A model generated the notes under the pieces. That model worked only from the letters and a program-made list of their open reading frames with translations. It was not told where the DNA came from and did not search any database. Shown one piece after another: positions 10,035-21,147 of a stretch of 64,000 nucleotides of DNA. The position numbers and the translations under genes were made by a program. The DNA comes from Thalassia testudinum (taxonomy: Eukaryota > Streptophyta > Magnoliopsida > Alismatales > Hydrocharitaceae), in the NCBI GenBank assembly GCA_037157565.1, contig JAZHRO010000012.1:10566501-10630500 (forward strand), read 5' to 3'. The stretch's first letter is position 1; the number at the start of each line of letters is the position of its first letter.

Positions 10035-11908
10035 AGATCTTCCTCAATACCCTCTGATTTCGTCCTCCGTCATGAGTTGTCGATGGAGTCCCTTTACCTC
10101 CTTCGTCCAGGTAACAGTAGGTAAGAGTAGGAGTAGGAGTAGTCTACTTAGTTAGTTAGGTAGTTAATGTAGTTTAATGTCAGATTTCAGAGTTTGTCTT
10201 CTTCGACTCTGGCGAGCTCCTTGAGCTTGCTGGAGCTCTTGTTTTGTCTTTTGAATTTGCTGATCACTTTCCTCTATCACTCATGATCACTTCTAACTCA
10301 TTAAAACACTAATTCTATCATTCAATCGCCTAAATCATATCCACCTTCAACAGCTACTGTTGCTGTCCATGGCGGCAGTAGCTGAGCTTAGATTCACATT
10401 CACAAGGTTCTTCATCACTTACTCATCATCTAAGGACCCTATTCCACACCTTAATTTGAATAATTATCAACTCTGACGTAAAAGCCTAATTTTAATTAAG
10501 CTCTTGAGCTCGCTGTCAATGGTGGCTCAGGAACAGTTTTAATTATAAATTATTTATATTAATATGATCGCGAACATCTGTTGACTTCTCTCAACCACTC
10601 AATTGAGTGGGAGACCAAGTCCTGAGCCTCAACCACTAAAATTCTATTAAAACTTGAATCTACTGATTAATCATTTATCTAACAAATTAATGAGGAATTA
10701 AATGCGATCCTGAGGTTCCTTGCAACCTCAGGAACCTTTTCAGATCAAAAATGGCATAAATTCACCATTCTGAACATGATTTGAATTTTTCTAGACTCAC
10801 CGGAGCTCCGACGAGTCGTTATTGAGCTTCAACCTATAAAAGTTGATGAAAAGCTTCAGATTGATGTGATTTTGATTATAGAGTAGTTTGAGGCCAATTA
10901 TTTGGGATTTTAACCACTGGAGCTCAGAGTGAGATGTCTTCTTGTCCAACTCCGGTGGAGTTAGAGAAGCCTGCACAGAAGTTTCAAAGAAGCATTTAAA
11001 GAGTCTAGAAGCTTCAGTGCAGTGCACTGAAGCTATTCTTGATTTAGATTTTTATAGAAACCTCAATCATTCTGACGAACAAAGTGATTTAGAGTTCAGG
11101 CGATGAGCTTGAAACCCTAGACTTTTAGGTTAGAACACCTGATTAAGGGACTGGGAAGATTTCTGAGGTTGAGAGGATTCTGTTTAAGTTGTTAATTTTG
11201 TGAAAAGAAGCTTTAATCATAAAGTCAAAATTTCAATCTTCACAGTCAAACTGAGTTTGAGATCTTGATTCTGAGCTTGATCTGAGAAATTAAGGAGTTA
11301 GAAGTGTCTCTGAGATTCTGTTGAATGATTTGAGAGTGATTAAATTGAGCTCAGACTTGTAAATCTGTTGGAATTCATTCCCAGCTAGTTTGGGTTGTTT
11401 TCGAACCCAAACAGATGGCAGTGACATTTTGTTTAGATTTGATTTCAATTCCTACCCAGATTAATTTGTAAGTACCCTTAAAATCTGTTCTAATCGATTG
11501 AAGATGACTGCAGCTGTCTATTAGCCCTTTTTCAAGTTAGAATTCGTTCTCTGAAGCTTTCAAAGAAGCTTGAAGCTTCTCTGCGGCTTCAGAAGCTTAA
11601 AGAGCTTCAGGATCCATTCCAATATATGCAGAATTACCTATAGAGTTTGCTCAGACCCTTAGTTAAGTTAGAAAAGCCATCCTATAGACTCTGTAAGCAT
11701 AACTTCATTTCTAGGCAGTTATAACCTGTAGGAAAACCTTAGATTTACTCTTCAAATTGAAGAGGAAAACATCCTCTTAACCTAAAATTGACCTTGTAAT
11801 CTTGTAGAGCTACCTTAGAGCTTTCCATCAAGCTTTGAATCGCTTGATTTGGAGCTCTGAGTAGGGAGAAATCCTCAGTTGAAGTCGGGTCTGGAGGGGG
11901 GACACATA

Positions 11909-11950
11909 GTCTCACATCGGATGTTGCTGAATGCGTGCATAGGTATAAAA
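11909..11950 (+). promoter_or_regulatory. snRNA-type USE plus TATA, 24-nt spacing (LTR-B)
   Basis: GTCTCACATCG (11909-11919) differs by one base from the plant snRNA upstream element. After exactly 24 bases comes TATAAAA (11944-11950). The LTR belongs to a different family from the other carriers in this window, yet the spacing is the same. Confidence 0.6.
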
Positions 11951-12019
11951 TGAATTTGTGAATAAGGCTCACCAGTCATCAAGCGCTCGGCGCGAATTGA
12001 ACATCTGATCATCTGAGCA

Positions 12020-12080
12020 TAGCATGTGTGTGTGTGTGTGCGGGTATGTGTGTGCCTGTGGGTGTGCACCCGAGTGGGCG
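12020..12080 (+). repeat. TG-rich microsatellite
   Basis: Runs of TGTG with CGGG interruptions within LTR-B, about 70 bases after its TATA box. Minus-strand open frames here read as His/Thr repeats and are not genes. Confidence 0.8.
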
Positions 12081-12289
12081 TGTGTGCGATGTGGGTCTGG
12101 GAGGGCGAGGCTTGGGAGGTGGTTGGGCCAGTTTGGCTCGAGAAAGAAATAAACCAAAAATAAACTGTAATCAAATAAGGAGAGGACCGAGTAGGGTCTG
12201 GTCCCACCCTCACAAGGGTGCTGTGTATCCTCAAAAGGATCTTGCTGCAAACCTTAAACTAATTTTTGGTTAAAGGAAAAACCTGGTTC

Positions 12290-12730
12290 AGCTGAAAGGA
12301 ATGAAGGAAAAGAGAGAAAGAAGAAGCTGAAGAAGGCTAAGTGTTGAAGGCAGAAGCTACGGGCTGAAGGAAAGCAGATGTCGTGCAGAAAAGAAAAGGC
12401 TAAGGAAAGGGAAAAGAAAGAAAGGGAAAGAAGGAAACAGAAGGACTCGCACACAAGTCATGAAGATTAAGCTTAAGAAACATACTGAAGGAGAAGAACA
12501 GGCAGGCACTAAGGAAAAGAACATTAGAAGAAAGAAGGAAGAAAAAAAAGACTAAGGGAAGAGAAGATAAAGGTAGGAACAAAGTAATGGAAAAAGAAGA
12601 AAGAAAGAGCTCGAGAGAATAAGAGAGAAATAAAAAGAGAAAGAGAAAAATAAAAGGTAAATAGAATAAATGAAATAAAGAAGAGAAGAGAAAGAATAGA
12701 GAGAAAAGAAAAAGAAAAGAGGCTGAAGAA
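12290..12730 (+). other. Purine-rich (GA/AAG) strand-biased tract
   Basis: About 440 bases are nearly all A and G on the plus strand, with GAAGAA, AAAGAGAAA and GAAAGG words. Comparable GA-rich tracts occur at the same relative place in the plus-oriented LTRs at 38110-38480 and 49580-49790, just upstream of the U5 box. The minus-strand frames here (Phe/Ser/Leu-rich) are compositional. Confidence 0.7.
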
Positions 12731-14114
12731 GTTTAATTTCTTTAATTTATTTTTGTAAGAATTTGTTGTAATTGCTTTTAATTGTAATAAGGCATGTTTT
12801 GAATAGATACTTTTATTAGCCTTTAATCTTTTGAAATAAATAGATTTCAAAATGGGATTTTGCATGTTACTTCAAATTAAATCAATTTTTGCAAAATTTA
12901 TGTTTCTATAATTAACTTAACTATACCTCCTAAACTTATAAGAAAAATAAAGTTAATTAGTGAATTTAAAATGAATTATACCTCCTTGCGAACGACTTGG
13001 ACTCAACTAGTTAAAAAAATTTTAAAATGTTAGGTTAATTCGACCCTATACTACTAAATGACACAATTTTGAGTTAACCTAAGTTACTTTTCTCTACTCA
13101 TAATTAAGTAAAATTAACTTAATTATCTGAGTTGAGGTGAGAAACGAACAATTTTCAATGAAAAACATGAGTATTTCAAGAGTTTAAGAGGACAAAAGGA
13201 TATTTAAGATAAAATAATAGCAATTTGGATCACCAATTATTAGCCTAAACACATATATATCAATTACTTAAACATATGAAATAAATGAACAATGGCCTGA
13301 ACCACTTAAACTTCAATATGTCCATAGTGTCAGAACCTTGCTTTAGCCAATCAGATGTTGCCTTCTCAATATCAGATGACTTAAACGTCACCTTCACAGT
13401 ACAACACAAGGCTCATCGTAGTAAGCATGCACGACTGCTCATGCATTCACGATGTGGGACTAAGTCCCCATCCTTTTGCTCGTGCGTAGCTGTAGGGAAG
13501 ACTTCCTTCAATTTGAGTAGCAAACGAGGTCGAGGTCTTCAATTGACAACCTGGGAGGCTTCAGGACCTCGGACCGCATTGATCTAGAGCTGCAGCAGGT
13601 TGCTTCGACGCCTGGAGGTGAAGAACACATGGGAGAAGATGGTGGCAGCTATCCGGTGAAGCACCTAAAACACGAAAATGACCTTGTGACCTTGTCAAAA
13701 TGGGTTCTAATGGTCAAATCAAGGATACCAACGCTTATAGAATATTTTTCTATAATTTTTAGAAGGTTTAGGTGAATTTGCTCCTGACCAGAACCTCAGT
13801 TATTTATGCGGGTCTGAAATTAGGGTTTCGGATGTCCATTAATTCTTGAAATGGGTAAAAACCCGTTTCTTTTTGCATGGACCCTCTTATTAGACATTTA
13901 TGAACATTTGACCTTTAATTAACCCCTGGGAAAACCCATGGTTGTTCTGCATTTAGGTTATACTATTAAAATTGAAATTTTAACCCTGGTTTAATGCATT
14001 TCTCTCAGAATGAATATGCAGTGAGTTATGGTTCTTTGGCGGTTATGTAGGAGGATTTGTCTATTGATTATGACTAGTTAAAGTTAGTTATAGCAGATGA
14101 TGATGTTATCATCA

Positions 14115-14820
14115 ACTCGTGGGATGACTACCTACCATTAGTAGAGTTTACATCCAATAACAACTACCATGCTAGTATCGATATGGCATTGTATGAGGCA
14201 CTTTGTGGAGAAAGTACATGTCTCCATTGTGTTGAATAGAAGTCGAGGTCAAATGGGAAGTGGGACTAAGACTAGTTTGGCAGAGCCAAGAAGTTATAGA
14301 GAAAATCCATAAGAAGCTCCTTGCAGTATAGAGTAGATAGAGGAGCTACGTAGATCACAAGTGTAGATAGATAAGGTTAGAGGTTGGCGATTATCTTTCT
14401 CAAGATTTTACCAATGAAGGGCATGCAATGGTTCAAGATAAGGGGCAAGCTGGCATTGAGATTCGTGGGACCATTTGAGAATCTTGAGTGGGTTGAACCT
14501 ATTGCTTACATGCTTTCCCTACTACCGCATTTGGTTGGCATTCATGATGTATTTCATATTTCCAACCTAAGGAAGTATGTCTTGAATATTAGTCACATTC
14601 TGAACTATGAGGATTCAGGAATCAAGGAGAATTTGTTATATGAAGACCATCCTAAGTAGATATTAGATCGAATAATCAAAGAAGCTCTGAAAAAAGGAAG
14701 TCCCTTTGGTCAAAGTGCTCTAGAGAGGCATAGATGTGAAGTGGAAACCTGGGAGCCAGAGATGGAGATGAGGGAGCACTGTCCGAATCTCTTTCCATGT
14801 GAGTTCTAAAATCCTACTTT
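14115..14820 (+). pseudogene. Gypsy pol relic, piece 3: integrase C-terminus
   Basis: The frame WDDYLPLVEF opens the piece and continues the integrase interrupted at 5449. A readable stretch at 14384-14659 contains PMKGMQWFKIRGKLALRFVGPFE, then HDVFHISNLRKYV and NYEDSG, the typical C-terminal region of chromovirus integrase. Decayed sequence to about 14820 (WEPEMEMREHCPNLF) corresponds to the final segment before the stop. There are several in-frame stops and shifts. The three pieces at 2096, 5254 and 14115 form one gene cut by LTRs. Confidence 0.85.
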
Positions 14821-16890
14821 TCTCTTCTTTAAAGTTGTTATGCCTCTTTAAGATTGATATGGACTTCCTATTTACATGTTCTACCAACACCTATAACCTT
14901 GCTCGAGTTGTAAAGGCAAAACTCCATTTATTATTTTTATATTTGTAGACTACATATCTACATTCCCAAGCCATCTCAAAATCAAATGCATCAAGATGAA
15001 CACGATGACACTTGTCGAGCATGAATCAAGTTAGCATATCATGAAAAATGAGAAATCATGTCCTTTCGTTAAACCCTAGTCAACACTCAAGTAAAACTTG
15101 CCCTAAATGTGTCATATATGGCATCATTAGAATCCTTTTGTCACAAGTTTCTAATTGGTCCTATTTGCAAAAAATTGAGTTTTGTAGCCCAAGTTACTCA
15201 TAAACATGTAACACAGGGATGTGGGCTCTTATGTATCAAAATTGAGGGTATTTTAGTCTAAATTCATGTTTTTTTAACCTTAATCCAAGTGCCAAAAGCC
15301 CATAAAATAAGTCCTAGATTTCCATGACACGATCATTTTTCTCTAGGCTTGTAGATAGAGACAGAATTTGAAGAAAAAGTAATAGAATAGAGAAAAAAGA
15401 GAGGGGAGAGTGGGAATAGAGGAGAGAGAATGGTGGGGAGGAAACTCCCTTTCTTGTGCTCACACATACACATAGAGAAGACAGGACCACCTCTGGTGAC
15501 TTGGTATAAAGGCTTGATGTGTGAGTGGGGCAGCTAGCAATCACACGCCATGCATCATCCTTGATTGCAGATAGGGGTTTTACACATGCTACAACGGGAT
15601 ATGCATTGTGCACCAATTGTAAGGAGGAAGGAGGCCCGCATGTGCACATTCATTGGTGAAGCAAAGGCATCGATCATGCCACGCATGCAATCCAAAAGCA
15701 TGGGCAACAACCAATGAGCAGTTGACATGTATCAAGCAGTTTGGTGTGGCAACCAAGGAGCCAATTTGGTTGAATTGGGTAAGATTAGGCCGGTGCAAAG
15801 CCCTCCGAACTTCCTAAGGGTGGTTTAAGGCCTTTCGATACTCGAAAATACATTGTTGGAATCCTTTTTGCATATAAGATGCTTGGTAAGCCTCAAACTC
15901 ACTTTCGACCACTATTTTGCGATGTAAACCCTGGAATAATTTTCCAAGATGTATGAATCCTTATTATGACAGTCTAACCTAGAGGTGCACTCGAAGCATG
16001 CACGAGACTTGAGACAATGCTGCCATCACTCAAGAGTCACCATAACCCTTAGCAACCTTAGTTAAAGTAGTCATTTGTCCACTCCGATGTGAATGGTGTG
16101 GAGATGTGCCTACCCATTAATACCTTACTTTTGTCTCATTCTGTGTGCATATCTTTTATTTTCTAGCTGAGTATGAGAGTCCCAATGTATATTATTGCTT
16201 ATTTATGTTTGGATATATATTTGATTATTTTTATACCAATGCTTGGAACTAGTGAGAAATAAAAGGAATGTAGTAATCTACATAGGAATGATTATTAATA
16301 ATTTAGATGTTTATAATTGCTCCATGGACTAATAAATTATGTGATAAATTAGATCTAACTCTAGAATTTAATCCCAAGAATTAGTTTAACGGATGATACA
16401 CAAATAATGACAAAGGCTCATTAATGGTTGGTGATATAGGGTTAACCAAATAATTATCTCTTCTGATTGAAATGTTAATTGTCCAATGCCTAATATGTCG
16501 GATCGCATAAACGATTATACACCTTCTAAGTGATAAAATAAGTTACAATGAAATTATTATGGACCCAATACTTTTGTGGTGAATAAGGAGGTGGAACGAA
16601 CAATGGTACGTCGTGATAATAAAACGATGGAATATGTAATGAAACAAAATAAAATAAAAGTAACGAGGTTATCGGAAATTGGCTATAATCTAATTGTTTA
16701 GACTCTTGGCTGCGAATTAAGGCCTTACCTTAGGAGATCACTTGTGACGGCTGAAGATTGTTTTAGGAAGTAGGCTACCCTCCCTACCACTCTTGGATAG
16801 GCTTCTTAGCTAATTCAATAGCTAGATGGAATGGTTAAGTGTTGCCTAACATGAGAAGATTCAGTAGCCAGTAGAGATGATTCACTGTAA
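14821..16890. other. No gene recognised; probable 3' part of the old gypsy element
   Basis: This stretch follows the integrase stop and is AT-rich without a convincing frame. It most likely contains the untranslated tail and an eroded LTR of the chromovirus-like element. I could not find a matching copy in the window to fix LTR edges. Small minus-strand frames at 15314-15798 show no domain. Confidence 0.4.
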
Positions 16891-17505
16891 CAAAAAAGAT
16901 TAAAAGTGATGTCTAATTGAATGTAATATCATTATTTTTGATGACATTAATAAATTAACATAATCAAAATAATAAAAATAATATGAATTTCATTTATAGA
17001 TATCTTTTTAATTAAATGTCATTTAAAAAATTTAAATGCAAACATTAAAAAAAATCATCAATAAACATGGTAACAACATCGTTTCTCTTTATCCCATGCC
17101 CCCCACTCCCAAAAAAAATTCCCCCCTCTCCCACCCCCACCTTTTCCTTTCCCTCCCTTAATCAAACTCAAAACTATTTTCCTAATTAAATCCTATAACA
17201 AAAAGATCAAAAGTGATGTCTAATTAAATATAATGTCACCATCTTTAATGACGTTAATAAATTAATATAATTAAAATAATAAAAATAATATGAAATTTAC
17301 TTATATTAACATCTTTTTAATTAAATATCATTTAAAAAAAATTAAATGCAAACATTAAAAAAATCATCACCAAACATGGTAACGAACGTAGTTTCTCTTT
17401 ATCCCATGCCACCGACTCCTAAAAAAAAAATTTTCCCCTCCCCCACCTTTTCCTTTCCCTCCCTTAATCAAATCCAAAACTATTTTCCTAATTAAATCCC
17501 TCCCG
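16891..17505. repeat. Tandem duplication, two copies of about 307 bp
   Basis: The word AAGTGATGTC occurs at 16904-16913 and 17211-17220, and the two units stay collinear to about 17505. The shared order is: AAAAGTGATGTCTAATT, ATTTAAATGCAAACATTAAA, CATGGTAAC, TTTCTCTTTATCCCATGCC, a C/T-rich tract (CCCCTCCC...CCTTTTCC) and CTATTTTCCTAATTAAATCC. Point changes and small indels separate the copies, so the duplication is not recent. Confidence 0.85.
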
Positions 17506-17559
17506 CGACCCCCACCCCCTAATCCCCCTCCTCCTCTAAACATTGTCTGCACCTAAGAC

Positions 17560-17800
17560 ATTTAGACATATTGGAAACCATGGAAAGCATCCTTCGCCTC
17601 GTCATCGCCATCATCATCAATGCACACTCGTCGTTCACACTCATCAGCATCCTTCACCTCATCGTTTGCACTCGTCATTGTGCTCGCTCCCCTTCGCCTC
17701 GTCCGCGTCATCATTGACACGCTTGCCCCCCTCTGCTTCGTTTGCATCATCGTCACGCTCGCCCCCTCTTTGGCCACTAGCCACTTCCACCACCCTCCTC
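17560..17800 (+). repeat. CT/CG-rich low-complexity, minisatellite-like DNA
   Basis: Degenerate repeats of TTCGCCTCGTC, GCATCATCGTCA and CACTCGTC follow one another with irregular spacing. Frames on both strands remain open (106, 71 and 62 residues) only because of the composition. I see no domain. Confidence 0.6.
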
Positions 17801-17863
17801 AAAGGTGAGCTCTCTCAACCCTTCTCTCTGATGACCCTCCGTCACCCTCCCTTCCTCCCTTAG

Positions 17864-19642
17864 CCATGATCCCCACTAGCCGTTGATACTCAAAATATTG
17901 CTTATGGATGGGGCAGTTTGGATGCAACATCTTCCTAGATCTTGACGTATAGATCTCAGATCTGTTGCACCACTGCCAGTTGTTGTGAGGGGTGCTGATT
18001 GACCGCATTACTGTTGTTGTAAGAGGTGGTACCGAGGTGGATTGGGGACTGTCAGAGAAGTTTGGAGCGGATTTAGGGACTAAAAGGGAGGTGTAGTACC
18101 TATGAGTCATGAACAAAGTTGGGATGGGAGTTGGGTACTTGTGGATTGGACCATGGGTACCAATTGGGACCCCATTCACACACAATTCGGCTTGAATAGA
18201 TATCCAACCTAGCTTTAGTTGGTGGGTACCTAACCTGATAGGGTCAAAAATAGTGGGTTGGGTACCTGTTAAATTTGGGTTGTATGAATATCCCTACTTT
18301 TTGTTGTAAATGCATTTGTTAAGAGAGAAGCATTTGATCACTATGCAAATGGTTTAATAGGAACATGGATTGATTGGTTTATTTGGAGGAAACAAGATTG
18401 ACTGTGTTGCAAGGATTGTCAAGTTATTCCAAGGGAGCCTGGCAATTAAACTTCACTTGGCAATGGATGTACATGTAAAGAAGTTGAAGACAAGAAAAAA
18501 GTGCAGAATAACACAAGAACTAAATAATGGAACCAAAGGAATAGTACTGGGAAAAGGAAGCTTGTAGATTGTATAAAGAAGTTCAAGAGAAGTTTAGAGA
18601 TAAAAGGACTGGTTTCAAAAACCTTCTTGACCAAAAAAAATATCGAAAGCTTTGTAGATTACAAAAAGTAAAAGAAGTAAGCCAAAAAGGCCACGAATGA
18701 GCAAAGGAATAAAGCTTGGGACATCTTTAAACAAAGCTTGCTAACATGAGGGCACATAGCAAAGGAAGAATTTTAGCATGTTGCTATCAAGGAAAAGGAA
18801 GAGAAAGTGCTTATAGAAAGTGAAGATATTTGAAAAAAGGCTGGAGGGGTTTCTAAAAGCTTTATAGAGGAATTGATGCAATTGAAATCACTTTGGTATA
18901 TTTAGCAAAGTGTGATGCTTATTGGATCATGCAAATTAGCTATATGCGCAAGGTAAAGGAGACTCTGAAATGATGGAACTAGGAAACCTGTAGGAATTGA
19001 TTTGTAGTTTTTTTTGGTGGGAGAGGTGTGTAGGGAAATCCCTTGGCTTATGAAATTATTCATTGTCATTTGGACAAGCAAAAGAATGATACATGAATGG
19101 GAAAGGAGTATTATGATATCCTTATACAGGGATGAATGAGACATGCAAGACTTTCAAACTATAAAGTTATTAAGTTGATGAGACACGCGATAAAGGATTG
19201 GGACAAGGTAACCAAAAGGGGATTGAAATAAGTCTCTTATGTAGAAAAGGATAGGCTATGTTTTATACTTAGTATGTCTACAACTAAAGCAATATACATT
19301 TTTAGGATTTTGATGAAAATTCTTAGGCCCAAGAAGAATGCCTCGATGCATTAGACTGAATGTATGAGAAATTGAATGTTGTGCATGAGAAGCTCCAATG
19401 AAGTAATGATACAAAATTATTAGGCAAAATACATTTGAATGAAGGCATAAATCCATGCAGCCAACCCTATTTCATGCGGGAAAAAGTTTTGATCATTATT
19501 GTTGTTGACTACCTTTATATTTCTTAGACTTAGTAAGATGCTAATGGAACCTGAGTCATGACTTATTCGAAGGACCACACTTGTACAATGTGTTTTAATT
19601 TGTATAGTCTTATTCATTGCTCATAATTTTCAAATAAACTCA
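17864..19642. other. No gene recognised
   Basis: AT-rich sequence with scattered short frames of 60-80 residues on both strands. A plus-strand frame at 18370-18567 is Lys-rich and ends without a recognisable domain. Nothing here can be assigned. Confidence 0.4.
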
Positions 19643-19961
19643 GGTTGTATTTGTATTTGTGAGAGTGGGAGGGTTTCGAGTGAGTTGGTGGATTTAGATT
19701 AACCATGTGGTGGAGTGTGGTCTACAAGGAGTGTCATCTTGCATCACTACTTGCAACATATTACAAGCACTCTCTAATCCACTACAGAACAATGAAAAAA
19801 AGATCCCAAAATCAAATATCAAACAAAGAATTCACAATGCACTCTCTAATAAATTCACATCAACTCATATCACATCAAATCCACTACAACCTAACTTACC
19901 ATCAAACTTACCACCAAAATATTAGCCAATGCTAAACACTAACCCTCATGCAAACACGGCC
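19643..19961. mobile_element. Possible MITE with imperfect terminal inverted repeats
   Basis: The left end GGTTGTATTTGTAT and the complement of the right end GGCCGTGTTTGCAT share about 10 of 14 bases, and the roughly 320-bp interior is AT-rich and non-coding. A GGCCGTGTTTG-like end is common in plant MITEs. No convincing target duplication is visible, so the call is weak. Confidence 0.3.
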
Positions 19962-20217
19962 TAGAATTTTCCCTCTTTTTTCTCCAAAGAAAGAACTAAA
20001 TTTCCTTTTGTTTATACTGAGTAAGAATAGACTTGTGAATAACCATACTTTGGAGAATTAAAAATGTTTTGATCTTCTAAATAGGAAGACACCACTTAAT
20101 GGAATGCAAACATCAATGCAAGACAAATGAAATTACATCAGGGAACATTATGTTGTTTCTGACATTACTTGTCCACTAATTAATCTACATGTAGTAGCCT
20201 CCAATGAAACATTTTAC

Positions 20218-21147
20218 CTAAAATATACAAGGGCTTGAGTTTCCAGAAGTCTGGCCTTTAAAAGAAATGACCACTAACAAGTTGATAGAAAAAGAACCAT
20301 GCAAAGGCTTCATAGCCCTATTTGCTTCCTCTGGTGTTGAAAAGCATACGAACCCAAATCCCTTGCTAATTCCTTTATCAATGTGCATGATTTTAGCAGA
20401 AGTGATGGTACCATGCACCCCAAAATGCTCAAGAAGGTCATTATCATCAATACCATCATCAATATTCTTCACATACATATTACAAGCTTGAATGTGGTTA
20501 AGTTGAAAAAAGGTAGTTAATTAAGAAAAGAGTGAAATAATTGGATGGCAAACAAGTTTAACAGTTTAGTACAAGAGCAGTTAAAACTTGCCATGCTGTT
20601 CTTGATACGTTCATTCCTTTTCTCCTCATACAATCGATTTAAGGCTTGTACACACTTTGCCTTCTTCTGAGCCCTTGCTATATACAAAGCATTTGACCCT
20701 ATTTTAACACAATTGCAAGCCTCAGAGACCAAGACTTGTGATTTTCTTTCTGCTACAAAAGTTATCATTTATTCCTCGAAATCAAATCTTACCAAGCTAG
20801 ACTCCATCCATTTTCTCCAAGGCAAGCTTGGCATCATCATGGTTCTCAAAGTTTACAAATGCAAATCCTTTGGGATTCCCATCTACATCTTTTGCAATAA
20901 CCAAACTAGTGATTTTTCCAACTTTAGAACATCTACATCTACTTGAAGAGTTTCTCCAATACAACTTGGCACCATCATGGTTCTCAAAGTTTTCAAATGC
21001 AAATCCTTTGGGATTCCCATCTATATCTTTTGTAATAACCAAACTAGTGATTTTTCCAAATTTAGAACATCTACATCTACTCGAAGAGTTTCTGTGAAGT
21101 GCATAATTAATAAAGTGAAAATAGCATCTAGTGTAATTGAAGAGCAC
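20218..21147 (-). pseudogene. Poly(A)-binding-protein-like gene relic (RRM3-RRM4)
   Basis: Three minus-strand exon-like pieces follow the order of a plant cytoplasmic poly(A)-binding protein. The piece at 21147-20797 carries the second half of an RRM (GKITSLVIAKDVDGNPKGFAFVNFENHDDAKLALEKMDGV, in two copies because of a tandem duplication). The piece at 20768-20560 carries the linker with RAQKKAK and EEKRNERIKNSM. The piece at 20490-20218 carries RRM4 ([12 protein letters not shown], then [19 protein letters not shown]). The protein family binds mRNA poly(A) tails and eIF4G. Here RRM1, RRM2 and the C-terminal domain are absent, so it is a fragment. The gap between pieces 2 and 3 looks like an intron ending in CAAG, which argues for a DNA-level copy over a processed one. 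Confidence 0.8.
20812..21089 (-). repeat. 139-bp tandem duplication within the RRM3 exon
   Basis: 20812-20950 and 20951-21089 start with TTTCTCCAA and run collinear to GAAGAG. They share the RNP1-type segment (KGFAF) and the residues before it. The duplication repeats the end of RRM3 out of context, which supports loss of function. Confidence 0.85.

Larger units (their letters stand above)
5680..13150 (+). mobile_element. Solo LTR, family B, plus strand, with a copia element inside
   Basis: The left end opens with TGATGAGAGACTCATCA (5680-5696), a palindromic LTR start. The right end is CA at 13149-13150. Flanks are ATATT (5675-5679) and ATTTT (13151-13155), a 4-of-5 match that I read as a decayed target duplication. 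Its own sequence is 5680-6721 plus 10035-13150, about 4.2 kb, which is long for an LTR, so another unnoticed insertion is possible. It carries TATAAATA at 6455-6462, a USE/TATA pair at 11909-11950, a GA-rich tract at 12290-12730 and the U5 box CTCCTTGCGAACGACTTGG at about 12981-13000. Confidence 0.65.
5450..14114 (-). mobile_element. Family A LTR, minus strand, carrying nested insertions
   Basis: This unit is flanked by ACTCG at 5445-5449 and 14115-14119 and sits within the integrase relic. Only 5450-5679 and 13151-14114 belong to the LTR itself; the middle is a family B LTR with a copia element inside. The right end is the palindrome TGATGATAACATCATCA on the minus strand (14098-14114). Left-end sequence closely matches the solo LTR end at about 50040-50213. 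At about 1.2 kb its own sequence is shorter than other family A LTRs, with an internal deletion near 13640-13690. A USE-like box (GTCCCACATCG, complement of 13450-13460) survives, but the TATA 24 bases on has decayed. Confidence 0.8.

Noticed and set aside
12254..12865. Phe/Ser/Leu-rich minus-strand frames of 60-113 residues
   Set aside because: They are the complement of a GA-rich tract. Such frames look like membrane proteins only because of the base bias.
17543..17863. 106-residue His/Ser-rich plus frame
   Set aside because: Low-complexity CT/CG repeats keep all frames open; not a gene.
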